The position numbers were made by a program, and so were the translations under genes. Source: Peteryoungia aggregata LMG 23059 (GTDB lineage Bacteria > Pseudomonadota > Alphaproteobacteria > Rhizobiales > Rhizobiaceae). From it: a stretch of 64,000 nucleotides of DNA. Below the pieces are notes generated by a model. That model did not search any database. It saw only the letters and a list, made by a program, of their open reading frames with translations, and had not been told where the DNA came from. Below, one piece after another: positions 1 to 7,591 of this stretch (position 1 is its first letter; every line of letters starts with the position of its first letter). Location: the NCBI RefSeq assembly GCF_030814435.1, contig NZ_JAUSUW010000013.1, forward strand, positions 56,638-120,637. Reading direction: 5' to 3'.

Positions 1-90
1 GAGCGAGATCAGCACGAGGGCGGGCGCGACGAACAGCCATCCGTTCACGTCGTAATAGCGTCTCAGGCTGGATCTGGATGTGGTGGCCAT
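1..90 (-). CDS. Sugar ABC transporter permease, N-terminal fragment
   Basis: Only the first 30 codons are in the window, and the gene runs off the left edge. The peptide begins MATTSRSSLRRYYDVNGWLF and continues into a hydrophobic stretch, which is typical of the cytoplasmic N-terminus and first membrane helix of MalF/UgpA-type permeases. A GGGGA ribosome site lies about 7 bases before the ATG. It lies 129 bases downstream of the solute-binding protein gene on the same strand and is most simply the next gene of that importer operon. The family call rests on context plus the hydrophobic start; no EAA loop is visible. Confidence 0.7.
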   Translation of the reverse strand, partial: MATTSRSSLRRYYDVNGWLFVAPALVLISL

Positions 91-142
91 GCGGTATCCC
101 CGAACCCGATCAGTGGTCACTGAACCTTGATATGTGAAGGGA

Positions 143-170
143 AGCCGCGCGGCGCTTGCGCCGCACGGCT
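143..170 (-). other. Intercistronic hairpin between binding protein and permease genes
   Basis: The arms AGCCG-C-GCGGCG and CGCCGC-A-CGGCT pair through 11 base pairs with one internal mismatch around a CTTG loop. It lies just after the stop of the binding-protein gene and before the permease gene. Such hairpins commonly protect the 3' end of binding-protein mRNA, as between malE and malF, so that the binding protein is made in excess of the permease. No T-run follows, so a simple intrinsic terminator is less likely. A second weaker element, with CAGGGG and CCCCTG ends, spans 180-209 and contains a direct repeat of GGCCTGACCC. Confidence 0.5.
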
Positions 171-219
171 CCGGGAGGACAGGGGCCTGACCCGAAGGCC
201 TGACCCCTGTGGGATGGGT

Positions 220-1488
220 TTACTGGATCTGACCGGCGGCCTGATCTTCGATCGCCTTCAGGACGTCATCGACAGGCGTTCCCTTGAGCAGCGCCGGGAA
301 GTTTGCCGTGACAGCCGTGTCCAGCTCGTTGGTGAAGATGCCGTAGTTGACGGCCGGCACCTGGACGAGCCAATCGGCAAAGTTCTGCCAGACCGTCTGG
401 CCGCCGAAGAAGTCGTCTGGCTTCTGATAGGCTTCGCCGGTGCGGGCGGCGAGCAGCGAGCCGACGGCGCCGCGCTCGGTCAGGATTTTCTGATAGAAGT
501 CGAGATCCTTGGCATAGACTTCATTGAGGAAGTCGATTGCTTCGTCCTTTTCAGCGGAAGCCTCAAGCACATACCAGCTCGAACCACCGAGGTTGGAGGC
601 GGCGGTCGCGCCGTCGATGCCAAGCTTCGGAATGGCGGTCAGGGCCCACTTGCCGGCCTGATCGGGCTGCGCCTTGACGGTGCCGGTGATCCAGACACCA
701 AGCAGGACGGCGGCGACATCGCCGGAGGTGAAGGCGTTGACGCCGTCGTTCCAGCCGCTGGTCGGCTTCGCCACGCCTTCGTTGACGATCCGCGCCTGGG
801 TTTCGAGGGCTGCCTTCAGCGCGGCGTTGCCTGTGATGTTGAGGCTGCCATCGTCCTTGAAATACCACTGGCCGCCGGACTGCATCATGATGCGGATCAG
901 GCCGCCGTCGTTGCTGTCGAGCGCCATCATCTCATGACCGGTCTTGGCCTTCACGTCCTTGCCGATCTCGATGAAGCGATCCCAGGTCAGGTTCTCCATG
1001 TCGGAGGCCTTGTAACCTGCCTGCTCCAGATAGTCCTTGCGGTAGTAGAGGCCGGTCACGCCGGAATCGAAGGGAACACCATAGACCTGGCCCTCGAGGG
1101 TCATCAGGTCGACCTTGTATTTGGCAAAACCGGAATAATCGATCTTGTCGGTCAGCGCAGCGAACGAGCCGGGGAAGGACTGCAGATATTTCTGCGCGCC
1201 GTAATCCTCGATAAGAACGATATCCGGCAGCGTGTCGGTCATGCCGGACGCCAGACCCGTCTGCAGCTTCTGTTCGACATCGGCCTTGGCGAAGTCGACG
1301 ATGTTGAATGTCGTGCCGGGATTCTTGGCCGTATAACGCGCCGCAGCTTCCTGCATGATGGCGACGTTGAAATTCGGATCCCAGCACCAGATGGTGACTT
1401 CGCCGGCAAATGCGGCGGAACTTGCGAAAAATGCAACGCCTGCACAGGCTGACGCCAGTGAGCGCTTGAAACCACTCAGATTATCCAT
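220..1488 (-). CDS. Sugar ABC transporter substrate-binding protein
   Basis: This 422-residue periplasmic binding protein belongs to the extracellular solute-binding family 1 (MalE/UgpB class). It starts with a basic N-terminus and hydrophobic core ending in AAFAGEV, so a signal peptide of about 28 residues is likely. The start at 1488 was chosen because a strong GGAGGAAG ribosome site precedes it; the open frame extends 46 codons upstream without a good signal. It is the first gene of a minus-strand operon leading to the permease at the window edge, and it lies just downstream of a LacI-family regulator. The ligand is not readable from sequence. The EbgR-like regulator suggests a galactoside or other glycoside (inference only). 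Confidence 0.88.
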   Translation of the reverse strand: MDNLSGFKRSLASACAGVAFFASSAAFAGEVTIWCWDPNFNVAIMQEAAARYTAKNPGTTFNIVDFAKADVEQKLQTGLASGMTDTLPDIVLIEDYGAQKYLQSFPGSFAALTDKIDYSGFAKYKVDLMTLEGQVYGVPFDSGVTGLYYRKDYLEQAGYKASDMENLTWDRFIEIGKDVKAKTGHEMMALDSNDGGLIRIMMQSGGQWYFKDDGSLNITGNAALKAALETQARIVNEGVAKPTSGWNDGVNAFTSGDVAAVLLGVWITGTVKAQPDQAGKWALTAIPKLGIDGATAASNLGGSSWYVLEASAEKDEAIDFLNEVYAKDLDFYQKILTERGAVGSLLAARTGEAYQKPDDFFGGQTVWQNFADWLVQVPAVNYGIFTNELDTAVTANFPALLKGTPVDDVLKAIEDQAAGQIQ

Positions 1489-1573
1489 GTCTTCCTCCCT
1501 TGAAACACTGACCCCGGCAGCCTCTTCCCGCTGCCTTGCGGTCACTATTCCCGAAAACCTGGAGAGTGCCAAG

Positions 1574-1594
1574 AAAATTTTTACTAAATATTTT
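1574..1594. promoter_or_regulatory. Candidate LacI-family operator upstream of the binding protein gene
   Basis: A 21-bp AT-rich imperfect palindrome has the 19-bp core AAATTTTTACTAAATATTT. All arm positions pair around a central base except one pair. It lies about 90 bases upstream of the importer start codon, between that gene and the stop of the regulator at 1644. A matching half-site, GAAAATATTTACTA, lies at 2767-2780 upstream of the regulator itself. The shared motif at both promoters is the evidence. Binding by the neighbouring regulator is inferred. Confidence 0.6.
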
Positions 1595-1643
1595 GTGCAC
1601 TGCGGTAAGTACCTGTGATTCCACAACCTGCCGTCGAAAGCGA

Positions 1644-2714
1644 TCAGAAAATCGATGGCTTTTTTGCACTGCCTCGCCAGACCATCTCGGTCGGCAGCGT
1701 CACATGCTTGGAATAGTCCCGACCGTTCAGCCGCTCGACCAGGAGATCGACCGCCACCTCGCCGATCAGTTCGCCCGGAATGCGCATGGTGGATAGCGGC
1801 GGGGTCAGAAACTGCGCCACGGGAATGTCGTTGAACGCCACGACGGCAATATCGTCGGGAATGGAGAGCCCCGCTTCCTGTATGGCCCGGTAAGCGCCGA
1901 TCGCCATGTTGTCGTTCGCCGCAACGATCGCATCTGGCCGCTCATCCAGGGCAAGCAGAGATTTCGCCTGTTGGTAGCCCGTTTCCAGCCGCAGATTTTG
2001 CCCGAAGCGTTCGCTCTGGCCAAGCGCCATCAGTTCCGGACGGTAGCGCCCTCGCGTCTCGTGCCATTCGATAAAGGCCTTGCAGCGCTGCTCGCCATGC
2101 ATCAGGGCGTCGTTGTCCATCAACTCATACCCGCCAACGAAACCGATCCGGCGATAACCAGTCTGGTCCAGGCTGTCCAGGATGACTGTCGTAGCCTCAC
2201 CGAGATCGGCGCGAACGCAGTCGAATTGCGGCATGCGCGGATTGTAGTCGGCCATGACCAGATGCGGACAGACCTTGGCCATCGCCTCGATTTCGGCCTT
2301 CGGGTGGTGCCCGACGACGACGGTTGCCGAAATGCCCGTCAGCATGGCCAGATCCACGGGCACATCCGGGTTGAAGACGCGCGCGATCTCGATCTTGTAC
2401 TCGCGGCAGCGGGCCTCGATGCCAAGGCGGACGCCGACATAATAGGGATCGACCAGTTCCTCCTGCGGCGCAAGGAAATGCACGATGGCGATATTCGCTG
2501 GCACCTCCGCATGGCTCGCCATTGGGATTGTCAGCGGGGGCATCTGGGCGTTCTTGCGTGCTCGCGGCGTCGCATAGTTGAGCGCCTCTGCCGTCTCGAT
2601 GATCGCCTGCCGCTTGGCTTCCGACACCGAAAGTGTCTGGTCATAGTTCAAGACGCGCGACACCGTGCCGGAGGAGACGCCGACCGCCTGCGCAATTTCC
2701 TTGATTGTCACCAC
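1644..2714 (-). CDS. LacI-family transcriptional regulator, EbgR-like
   Basis: This 356-residue regulator has an N-terminal helix-turn-helix (IKEIAQAVGVSSGTVSRVLN, residues about 4-23), a hinge helix region near residue 50, and a periplasmic-binding-like sensor domain. It is LacI/GalR family by architecture. The DQTLSVSEAKR stretch after the HTH resembles EbgR, a galactoside-responsive member; that resemblance is from memory. Translation starts at a GTG (2714), supported by a GAGGAGGG ribosome site 7-8 bases upstream. It is encoded upstream of, and in the same direction as, the sugar importer it probably represses, with a shared AT-rich motif before both genes. Confidence 0.85.
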   Translation of the reverse strand: MVTIKEIAQAVGVSSGTVSRVLNYDQTLSVSEAKRQAIIETAEALNYATPRARKNAQMPPLTIPMASHAEVPANIAIVHFLAPQEELVDPYYVGVRLGIEARCREYKIEIARVFNPDVPVDLAMLTGISATVVVGHHPKAEIEAMAKVCPHLVMADYNPRMPQFDCVRADLGEATTVILDSLDQTGYRRIGFVGGYELMDNDALMHGEQRCKAFIEWHETRGRYRPELMALGQSERFGQNLRLETGYQQAKSLLALDERPDAIVAANDNMAIGAYRAIQEAGLSIPDDIAVVAFNDIPVAQFLTPPLSTMRIPGELIGEVAVDLLVERLNGRDYSKHVTLPTEMVWRGSAKKPSIF

Positions 2715-2766
2715 GGCGGCCTGCCCTCCTCAAACTGCCTCCTCGGAAGGCTGGGTAAAACCTCCG

Positions 2767-2780
2767 GAAAATATTTACTA
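2767..2780. promoter_or_regulatory. Half-operator upstream of the EbgR-like regulator
   Basis: GAAAATATTTACTA matches one arm and the centre of the palindrome at 1574-1594. It lies about 55 bases upstream of the regulator's GTG start, which suggests autoregulation. The second arm is degenerate (GGCCAC instead of AATATT). Confidence 0.4.
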
Positions 2781-2892
2781 GGCCACAGAAGTGTCGGAGA
2801 CAACCCAAAACCGGCTGTGGCGCTGAACACGCTGCCGGCACCTGAGACGAGAGGGCGAAGATCGAGCAGGGACCTCACTCGAATGGCCAGGC

Positions 2893-3516
2893 TCAGGGAG
2901 AGCGCCTGCGCGCCACGATATAGGGGTTCTGGCGGTGCTTGCCGAAGACCGTTTGGTCGACGATTTCGAAGCCGGCCTTTTCAAGAGACTGACGCAAGCC
3001 GGCGACGGTGAAGCCATGGACGGCGGGAAACAGACCCAGGGCTCGCAGCACGGTGAAAAGGCCGCGCCATCGTGTGCCCAGATCACCAAAGCACCAGGTC
3101 TTGGTAATCAGCAGGCCACCGGGCTTCAGGCTCGCATGGATGAGGGCCAGAACGGCATGCGGGTCATCAAGGAGATGCAGGACATTAAACGCACAGATCG
3201 CATCGAAAGGCGCATCATCAAAGGCATCCTCGGCATCGACGAGGACAAAGCGGAGGTTGTCACCGGCTGGCTTCGCTCTGGCGATCTCGATCATCTGCGC
3301 AGAAAAGTCCGTTGCCTTCCACTCCTGCACGCCAGGCGCCAGGCGGATGGCCACTCCACCGGTGCCACATCCCAGTTCAAGCACGCGATCCGAAGGCGCA
3401 AGGCGCGCAGCGACATCGGTCAGCATGGCTTCATAGGCAGCGACATCCTGGATCTGACGTGCCGCATAGCGCCGGGCGATCCTGTTCCAGAACCTCTGCT
3501 GCCTTTCGTGGCTCAT
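2893..3516 (-). CDS. Class I SAM-dependent methyltransferase
   Basis: This 207-residue cytoplasmic enzyme has SAM-binding motif I (VLELGCGTGG, residues 45-54), an acidic residue after beta-2 (ATDFSAQMIEIARA) and the post-motif FNVLHLLDDP. The fold is certain but the methyl acceptor is not. The ATG at 3516 gives the normal family length; the frame extends upstream only into the neighbouring exporter gene. It begins 10 bases after the exporter stop, so it is the third gene of the unit starting at 5196. That company suggests a sulfur or thiol acceptor, but this is inference. Confidence 0.8.
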   Translation of the reverse strand: MSHERQQRFWNRIARRYAARQIQDVAAYEAMLTDVAARLAPSDRVLELGCGTGGVAIRLAPGVQEWKATDFSAQMIEIARAKPAGDNLRFVLVDAEDAFDDAPFDAICAFNVLHLLDDPHAVLALIHASLKPGGLLITKTWCFGDLGTRWRGLFTVLRALGLFPAVHGFTVAGLRQSLEKAGFEIVDQTVFGKHRQNPYIVARRRSP

Positions 3517-3526
3517 GCGCTGTCCT

Positions 3527-4321
3527 TCACCCAACGGGAACGATCGCGGCACTGCTCTTGTAGAGAACATAGAGCGCGACGATGACGATAACACCGGCAA
3601 AGATGCGGTTGAGCAGGTTTCGACGGGCCGCAAGGCGCGTGGCCAGCAGCATGCCACCGAGCCCGCCGAAAACGCCGCCCAGGACAAACTCTGCAGCGAT
3701 CTGCCAGTCGATGAGGCCCGAGGCAGCGTAGTTCAGGGCCGTTGCCAGTCCGAAGGTCCCGACGGCAAGCAGGGAAGACCCGATTGCGTTGATCATCGGC
3801 ATGCCCGTCGCAAGCATCAGCGCAGGCACGATCAGGAACCCGCCGCCAATCCCGAAGAAACCCGAGGCCGCGCCCGCCACCAGTGCGATGCCCGCTGTCT
3901 TCAGACATGTCAGGCGATCTGCCCTCGGAGCACCCGAAAGGACAGCCGCCCTCGGACGCAGCATCATGACAGCGACGCCCAGCATCAGCAGGCCGAACAG
4001 AAACAGCAATCGCTCGCCGTCGAAGGCTTTGCCGAGACTGGAGCCGATCAGCGCGCCAACGGTGCCTGTCGCTGCGAAGACGATGGCACAACGCCACCAT
4101 ACATGCCCCTTGCGCGCATGGCCGATCAGATTGGCATAGGCATTGATCGACACAGCCAGGGCACCGGTCCCGATCGCCACATGCGGTTGGCCAACGCCGA
4201 CAACATAGAGGAGAAGCGGCGTCGCCAGAATAGACCCGCCACCACCGATCAGGCCCAGCGAGAAGCCGACGAGCCCGCCCGAACCGATCGCCGCCAGGCT
4301 CTGGGGGATGATGTCGATCAT
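3527..4321 (-). CDS. TauE/SafE-family sulfite/sulfonate exporter
   Basis: This 264-residue integral membrane protein has about eight hydrophobic segments and the family's paired glycine-rich motifs, GLIGGGGSILATPLLLY near the N-terminus and GFFGIGGGFLIVPALM after the midpoint. TauE/SafE proteins export sulfite, sulfoacetate or related anions across the inner membrane. Its ATG (4321) overlaps the TGA of the upstream hydrolase in an ATGA, so the two are translationally coupled. Downstream the methyltransferase follows after 10 bases. With the persulfide-dioxygenase-like partner the likely cargo is sulfite made during sulfide oxidation (inference based on bigR/blh-type loci). Confidence 0.85.
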   Translation of the reverse strand: MIDIIPQSLAAIGSGGLVGFSLGLIGGGGSILATPLLLYVVGVGQPHVAIGTGALAVSINAYANLIGHARKGHVWWRCAIVFAATGTVGALIGSSLGKAFDGERLLFLFGLLMLGVAVMMLRPRAAVLSGAPRADRLTCLKTAGIALVAGAASGFFGIGGGFLIVPALMLATGMPMINAIGSSLLAVGTFGLATALNYAASGLIDWQIAAEFVLGGVFGGLGGMLLATRLAARRNLLNRIFAGVIVIVALYVLYKSSAAIVPVG

Positions 4322-5196
4322 TCCCACGCGGCTCCAGACAAGGCATCGAGCGGGATCTTGATGTAGCGCCGGCCGTTCGTTTCCGGCTCCGGCAGGCGCC
4401 CACCCCGGATATTGACCTGCAATGCATGCAGGATCAGCTTCGGCATCGGCAGAGTCTTGTCCCGCGCGTCGCGCAACGCAACGAAAGCGGCCTCGTCCTT
4501 GCCGGCGACGTGCGGATTGTCGCGCTGCTGTTCGGCAACCGAGCTCTCCCACATGGGTGCCCGCCCGCCCGGCTGGTAGTCGTGACCGGTAAACAGCCGG
4601 GTGTCTTCAGGCAGGGAGAGAATCTCCTGAATCGACGCCCAGAGCCGCCTCGAACTGCCGCCGGGAAAGTCGGCCCGGGCAGTGCCGCTATCGGGCATGA
4701 ACAATGTGTCATGGATGAACGCCGCATCCCCGATGACATAGGTGATCGAGGCCAGCGTGTGGCCGGGGGAAAAGAGCACGCGACCGGACAACTCGCCCAC
4801 GTAAAACGTATCCCCTGCGGAAAACAGACGATCCCACTGTGCCCCGTCCGCCGGGAAATCGGGCCAGTTGTAGATCTCCTTCCAGAGCTCCTGCACCTCG
4901 ATCACATGTTGACCGATCGCCGTCGGCGCCCCCGTTCGCCCCTTGAGATACTGAGCTGCGGACAGATGGTCCGCATGCGGATGCGTGTCGAGAATCCACT
5001 CAACGGTGAGCTCCTTCTCGGCAATATGGGCCAAGATCGCATCGGCACTGTGTGTATCCGTGGTACCGGCCTTCTCGTCGTAATCAAGCACTGGATCGAT
5101 GATCGCACATTTGCCCGTTGCCGGATCACTGACCACATACTGGATGCTGAAGGTCCGTGGATCATAGAAACCCTTAACCTCTGGCTTTGCGGTCAT
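4318..5196 (-). CDS. MBL-fold metallo-hydrolase, persulfide dioxygenase (Blh/ETHE1)-like
   Basis: This 292-residue protein carries the metallo-beta-lactamase signature THPHADHL (residues 71-78), a downstream FSPGHT histidine, the DSGTARADFPGG motif and a C-terminal TGHDY histidine. The GTARxDFPGG segment is typical of the Blh/ETHE1 group, which oxidises glutathione persulfide to sulfite with a single iron. The start at 5196 is preceded by a GAAGGAT ribosome site; an alternative ATG at 5262 has weaker support. It leads a unit with the sulfite exporter and a methyltransferase. An AT-rich palindrome lies about 130 bases upstream, but no ArsR/BigR regulator gene is adjacent. Confidence 0.83.
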   Translation of the reverse strand: MTAKPEVKGFYDPRTFSIQYVVSDPATGKCAIIDPVLDYDEKAGTTDTHSADAILAHIAEKELTVEWILDTHPHADHLSAAQYLKGRTGAPTAIGQHVIEVQELWKEIYNWPDFPADGAQWDRLFSAGDTFYVGELSGRVLFSPGHTLASITYVIGDAAFIHDTLFMPDSGTARADFPGGSSRRLWASIQEILSLPEDTRLFTGHDYQPGGRAPMWESSVAEQQRDNPHVAGKDEAAFVALRDARDKTLPMPKLILHALQVNIRGGRLPEPETNGRRYIKIPLDALSGAAWE

Positions 5197-5511
5197 GTCT
5201 GTATCCTTCTTCTGCCATTCAAACTGAACCGGCGCTTCGACAGCCGACGGGATCTCTGCCATGCCGGCGCTCCAATGCCGATTGCAACGCCGCCGCCCCT
5301 CCCGGGCATGGCTCGCCACAAAACATATGTTAATACATATATATTTAACGACGAAGATTGAAAGGGCAAGGGCCGCGAAATGCTGTGATCGCATTGCTCG
5401 GAAACCATGATGTGATCGCGGGACGACGCCCTGAGCGCTCGCGCGCACGATCTCCACCTCGCGAACATGGTTGTGGATCAGGCATGACCGGCTCGGCCAG
5501 CCCGGAAAGGG
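5197..5511. other. Intergenic region between the sulfur operon and the DeoR regulator
   Basis: This 315-base stretch has no credible gene. It contains the promoter side of the hydrolase operon, with an AT-rich patch at 5320-5350 inside otherwise GC-rich DNA. The remainder, about 5360-5511, follows the end of the DeoR gene, and no clear terminator with a T-run was seen there. Confidence 0.6.
5325..5340. promoter_or_regulatory. Palindromic operator candidate upstream of the hydrolase operon
   Basis: ATATGTTAATACATAT is an inverted repeat with 6-bp arms and a TAAT centre, extended by nearly matching flanks to about 20 bp. AT-rich dyads of this kind are bound by ArsR-type sensors such as BigR, which control blh/TauE genes in Agrobacterium and Xylella. 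It sits 129 bases before the hydrolase ATG. The binding protein is not encoded next to it, so the assignment is inference. Confidence 0.45.
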
Positions 5512-6267
5512 TCAGAGGACCAGGAGACTCGCCCCTGCAGCCTCGATCGCCTGGGCGATCTCGGCGGGTGGCGGCTTGTCGGTCGCCAGTTCGGTGATCG
5601 CATCGAAACCGCCGACGCGCACCAGCCCCTCTCGCCCGAACTTGCTGTGATCGGTCACCACCAGCGACCGCTTGCCCCGCGTCAGCACCATCCGGGCAAA
5701 CTCTGCCTCGTCCAGATCGTAGTCCATGATACCGGCGGAATTCACCGCCCCCGTGGAGACGATGGCATGGATGACGGAAAACCGGTTGACGAAATCGATC
5801 GCCGTCGTGCCGAAGGCTGCGCCATTGTCGCTGCGCAATTCTCCTCCCGCCATGTACACCTTGTTGCCATTCACCGTTGCCAGTGTGCGGGCAATGTCGG
5901 AGGAATTGGTCACCACCGTCAGGCGCCGGTGCTCCAGCAGGGCCCGCGCGAGGAAGCTCGTTGTGGTGCCGGTGTCCATCATGATGGAATCTCCATCACG
6001 GATCGTGGCGGCGACCATGGCGGCGATCATCCGCTTCGCATCGCTGTTCTCACGCATGCGCTTCTCGAAGGGCGCCTCCCCGATCGTCGTGGTCAGGCTC
6101 ACCGCGCCATGCATCTTCACAACACTGCCACTACGCGCCAGCGGCTTGATGTCCCGACGAATGGTTTCGAGGGAAACGTTCAGTTTTCGCGCCAGTTCCG
6201 AAAGCGCGACCGTTCCGTCGTGCTGCAGCAATCGCAAGATGTCCCCGTGTCTCTTCGAAGGTGGCAC
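5512..6267 (-). CDS. DeoR-family transcriptional regulator
   Basis: This 251-residue repressor-type regulator has an N-terminal winged helix (ILRLLQHDGTVALSELARKL then VSLETIRRDIKPL) and the DeoR C-terminal sensor domain with DTGTTTSFLARAL and SDHSKFGR. Members usually respond to phosphorylated sugars or similar phosphate esters. GTG at 6267 is the start because an AGGAG ribosome site lies 6-7 bases upstream and it gives the standard length; the frame runs upstream another 33 codons without support. It is divergent from the ProX/kinase/dehydrogenase operon, which it probably controls. Four CACAAAA repeats lie between them. Confidence 0.88.
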   Translation of the reverse strand: MPPSKRHGDILRLLQHDGTVALSELARKLNVSLETIRRDIKPLARSGSVVKMHGAVSLTTTIGEAPFEKRMRENSDAKRMIAAMVAATIRDGDSIMMDTGTTTSFLARALLEHRRLTVVTNSSDIARTLATVNGNKVYMAGGELRSDNGAAFGTTAIDFVNRFSVIHAIVSTGAVNSAGIMDYDLDEAEFARMVLTRGKRSLVVTDHSKFGREGLVRVGGFDAITELATDKPPPAEIAQAIEAAGASLLVL

Positions 6268-6333
6268 GCCGTTTCTCCTGTCCGTTGCGGCTCCTCTTGA
6301 TAGCCAAGCCGATCGCATGCAGCAACCAGACAC

Positions 6334-6370
6334 CACAAAATCGGTCACAAAATCACAAAAAACCACAAAA
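6334..6370 (+). promoter_or_regulatory. Four direct CACAAAA repeats in the divergent promoter region
   Basis: CACAAAA occurs at 6334, 6346, 6354 and 6364, with spacings of 12, 8 and 10 bases. Tandem direct repeats are the usual form of DeoR-family operators. They lie between the regulator start (6267) and a candidate sigma-70 promoter for the transporter operon, so they could act on both promoters. Confidence 0.55.
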
Positions 6371-6375
6371 CGACA

Positions 6376-6404
6376 TTGACAAGGTCGAGCTCATGACCTG
6401 AGAT
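6376..6404 (+). promoter_or_regulatory. Candidate sigma-70 promoter of the ProX operon
   Basis: TTGACA (6376-6381) is followed after 17 bases by TGAGAT (6399-6404), a good -35 with a weak -10. It lies about 105 bases upstream of the binding-protein ATG and just downstream of the CACAAAA repeats. Prediction by eye only. Confidence 0.4.
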
Positions 6405-6508
6405 TGCGGCATCGCACGCTCGTCTACAGATACAAAAGTACGGGGAACGACGACCGCGCGACTTGCCAGTTTCGATGATTTTCAACGGGCTCTACTGGGA
6501 GAACTCGA

Positions 6509-7471
6509 ATGCTCCACCTTGACCGCATGCCACGGCTCCTCGCCGGGACACTGATGATGGCTGCCACCCTGGCCATACCGGCCGCAGCACAGGAATCCGC
6601 AGACCCGATCAAGCTCACGCTGCACGACTGGACGGGCCAGTTGATCACCACACAGATCATGGGCGAGGTCCTGAAGAAGGCAGGATACTCGATCGAATAT
6701 GTGCAGGCCGACTATCTCGCACAGTTCGCCGGTCTGGAATCGGGCGATCTCCACGTCGCGATGGAGATCTGGGCCACCACTGGCCAGGAGGCGCTGGAGA
6801 CGGCGGTCGCGACCGGCAAGGTCGAGAATCTTGGCGAGACCGGCATGCAGGCCAAGGAAGAATGGTGGTTTCCCGAATACATGAAGGAAAAATGCCCCGG
6901 CCTGCCGAACTGGGAAGCCCTCAAGGAGCCGGCTTGCGCGGAGGCGTTCTCCACCGCCGAAACGGCTCCCAAGGGTCGCTACCTTGGCGGCCCGGTCACC
7001 TGGGGCGGCTTCGATGAAGAGCGGGTGGAAGCGCTGGACCTGCCTTTTGAGGTTGTCCACGCGGGAACGGACGCCGCCCTGTTCGCAGAACTGGAGAGCG
7101 CCTACCAACGCCAGGCACCGATCATGCTCTGGATCTACGCACCGCATTGGGCGCCGGCGAAATACAAGGGCGAATGGGTCGAATTCCCGACCTACACCGC
7201 AGAATGTTACAAGGATCCCAGCTGGGGATCGAACCCCGACCTCGCCTATGACTGCGGCAAGCCCTTCGGCCCGATCTGGAAGGCTGGCTGGGCTGGCGTG
7301 AAGGACAAGTGGCCGGGCGCCTACAAGAGCATCAAGGCCTTCAACGTCAACAACGACGAGATGGGCGCAATGATCACCGAGGTCGACGTCGACGGCAAGA
7401 AGCTCGAAGACGTGGTCGCTGCCTGGATGGGCGCCAACGAGGCCCGCTGGTCCGAGTGGATCAAGAAATAG
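6509..7471 (+). CDS. Glycine betaine/choline-type ABC substrate-binding protein (ProX/OpuAC)
   Basis: This 320-residue periplasmic protein has a signal peptide (hydrophobic core then AIPAAAQE, cleavage near residue 27) and an OpuAC-type domain beginning IKLTLHDWTGQLITTQIMGEVL. Many tryptophans are present, including a WIYAPHW segment; aromatic cages bind quaternary ammonium groups in this family. The ATG is preceded by GGGAG. It is the first gene of a seven-gene plus-strand operon containing two kinases and two demethylating flavoproteins. The ligand is therefore probably a methylated amine or amino acid that is catabolised rather than kept as an osmolyte. The exact ligand is not readable. 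Confidence 0.85.
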   Translation: MLHLDRMPRLLAGTLMMAATLAIPAAAQESADPIKLTLHDWTGQLITTQIMGEVLKKAGYSIEYVQADYLAQFAGLESGDLHVAMEIWATTGQEALETAVATGKVENLGETGMQAKEEWWFPEYMKEKCPGLPNWEALKEPACAEAFSTAETAPKGRYLGGPVTWGGFDEERVEALDLPFEVVHAGTDAALFAELESAYQRQAPIMLWIYAPHWAPAKYKGEWVEFPTYTAECYKDPSWGSNPDLAYDCGKPFGPIWKAGWAGVKDKWPGAYKSIKAFNVNNDEMGAMITEVDVDGKKLEDVVAAWMGANEARWSEWIKK

Positions 7472-7486
7472 TCGCCTTGCAGCTTA

Positions 7487-7524
7487 GCGGCCGCTCGCTC
7501 CTCTCCTCTGTGGCAAGCGGCCGC
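7487..7524 (+). other. Possible intercistronic stem with GCGGCCGC arms
   Basis: Two copies of the self-complementary octamer GCGGCCGC lie at 7487-7494 and 7517-7524, separated by 22 bases, in the gap between the binding protein and the ATPase. They can pair as one stem or fold alone. The position suggests a 3' protective element for the binding-protein message. There is no T-run. Confidence 0.35.
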
Positions 7525-7591
7525 CCTTTCGTCTGACATGAACGTGCCGGCGGTTTCGCCGGTCCCGTCTCGAACCCTCGACGGAATACTG

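Noticed and set aside
127..1452. Long open frame on the plus strand (441 codons) opposite the binding-protein gene
   Set aside because: It is antisense to a clear solute-binding protein, has no recognisable domain, and long antisense frames are expected in GC-rich coding DNA.
7487..7524. Two GCGGCCGC octamers as an attachment site or inserted cassette
   Set aside because: Such GC palindromes are frequent in this base composition, no direct repeats or integrase are nearby, and the operon is continuous across them.
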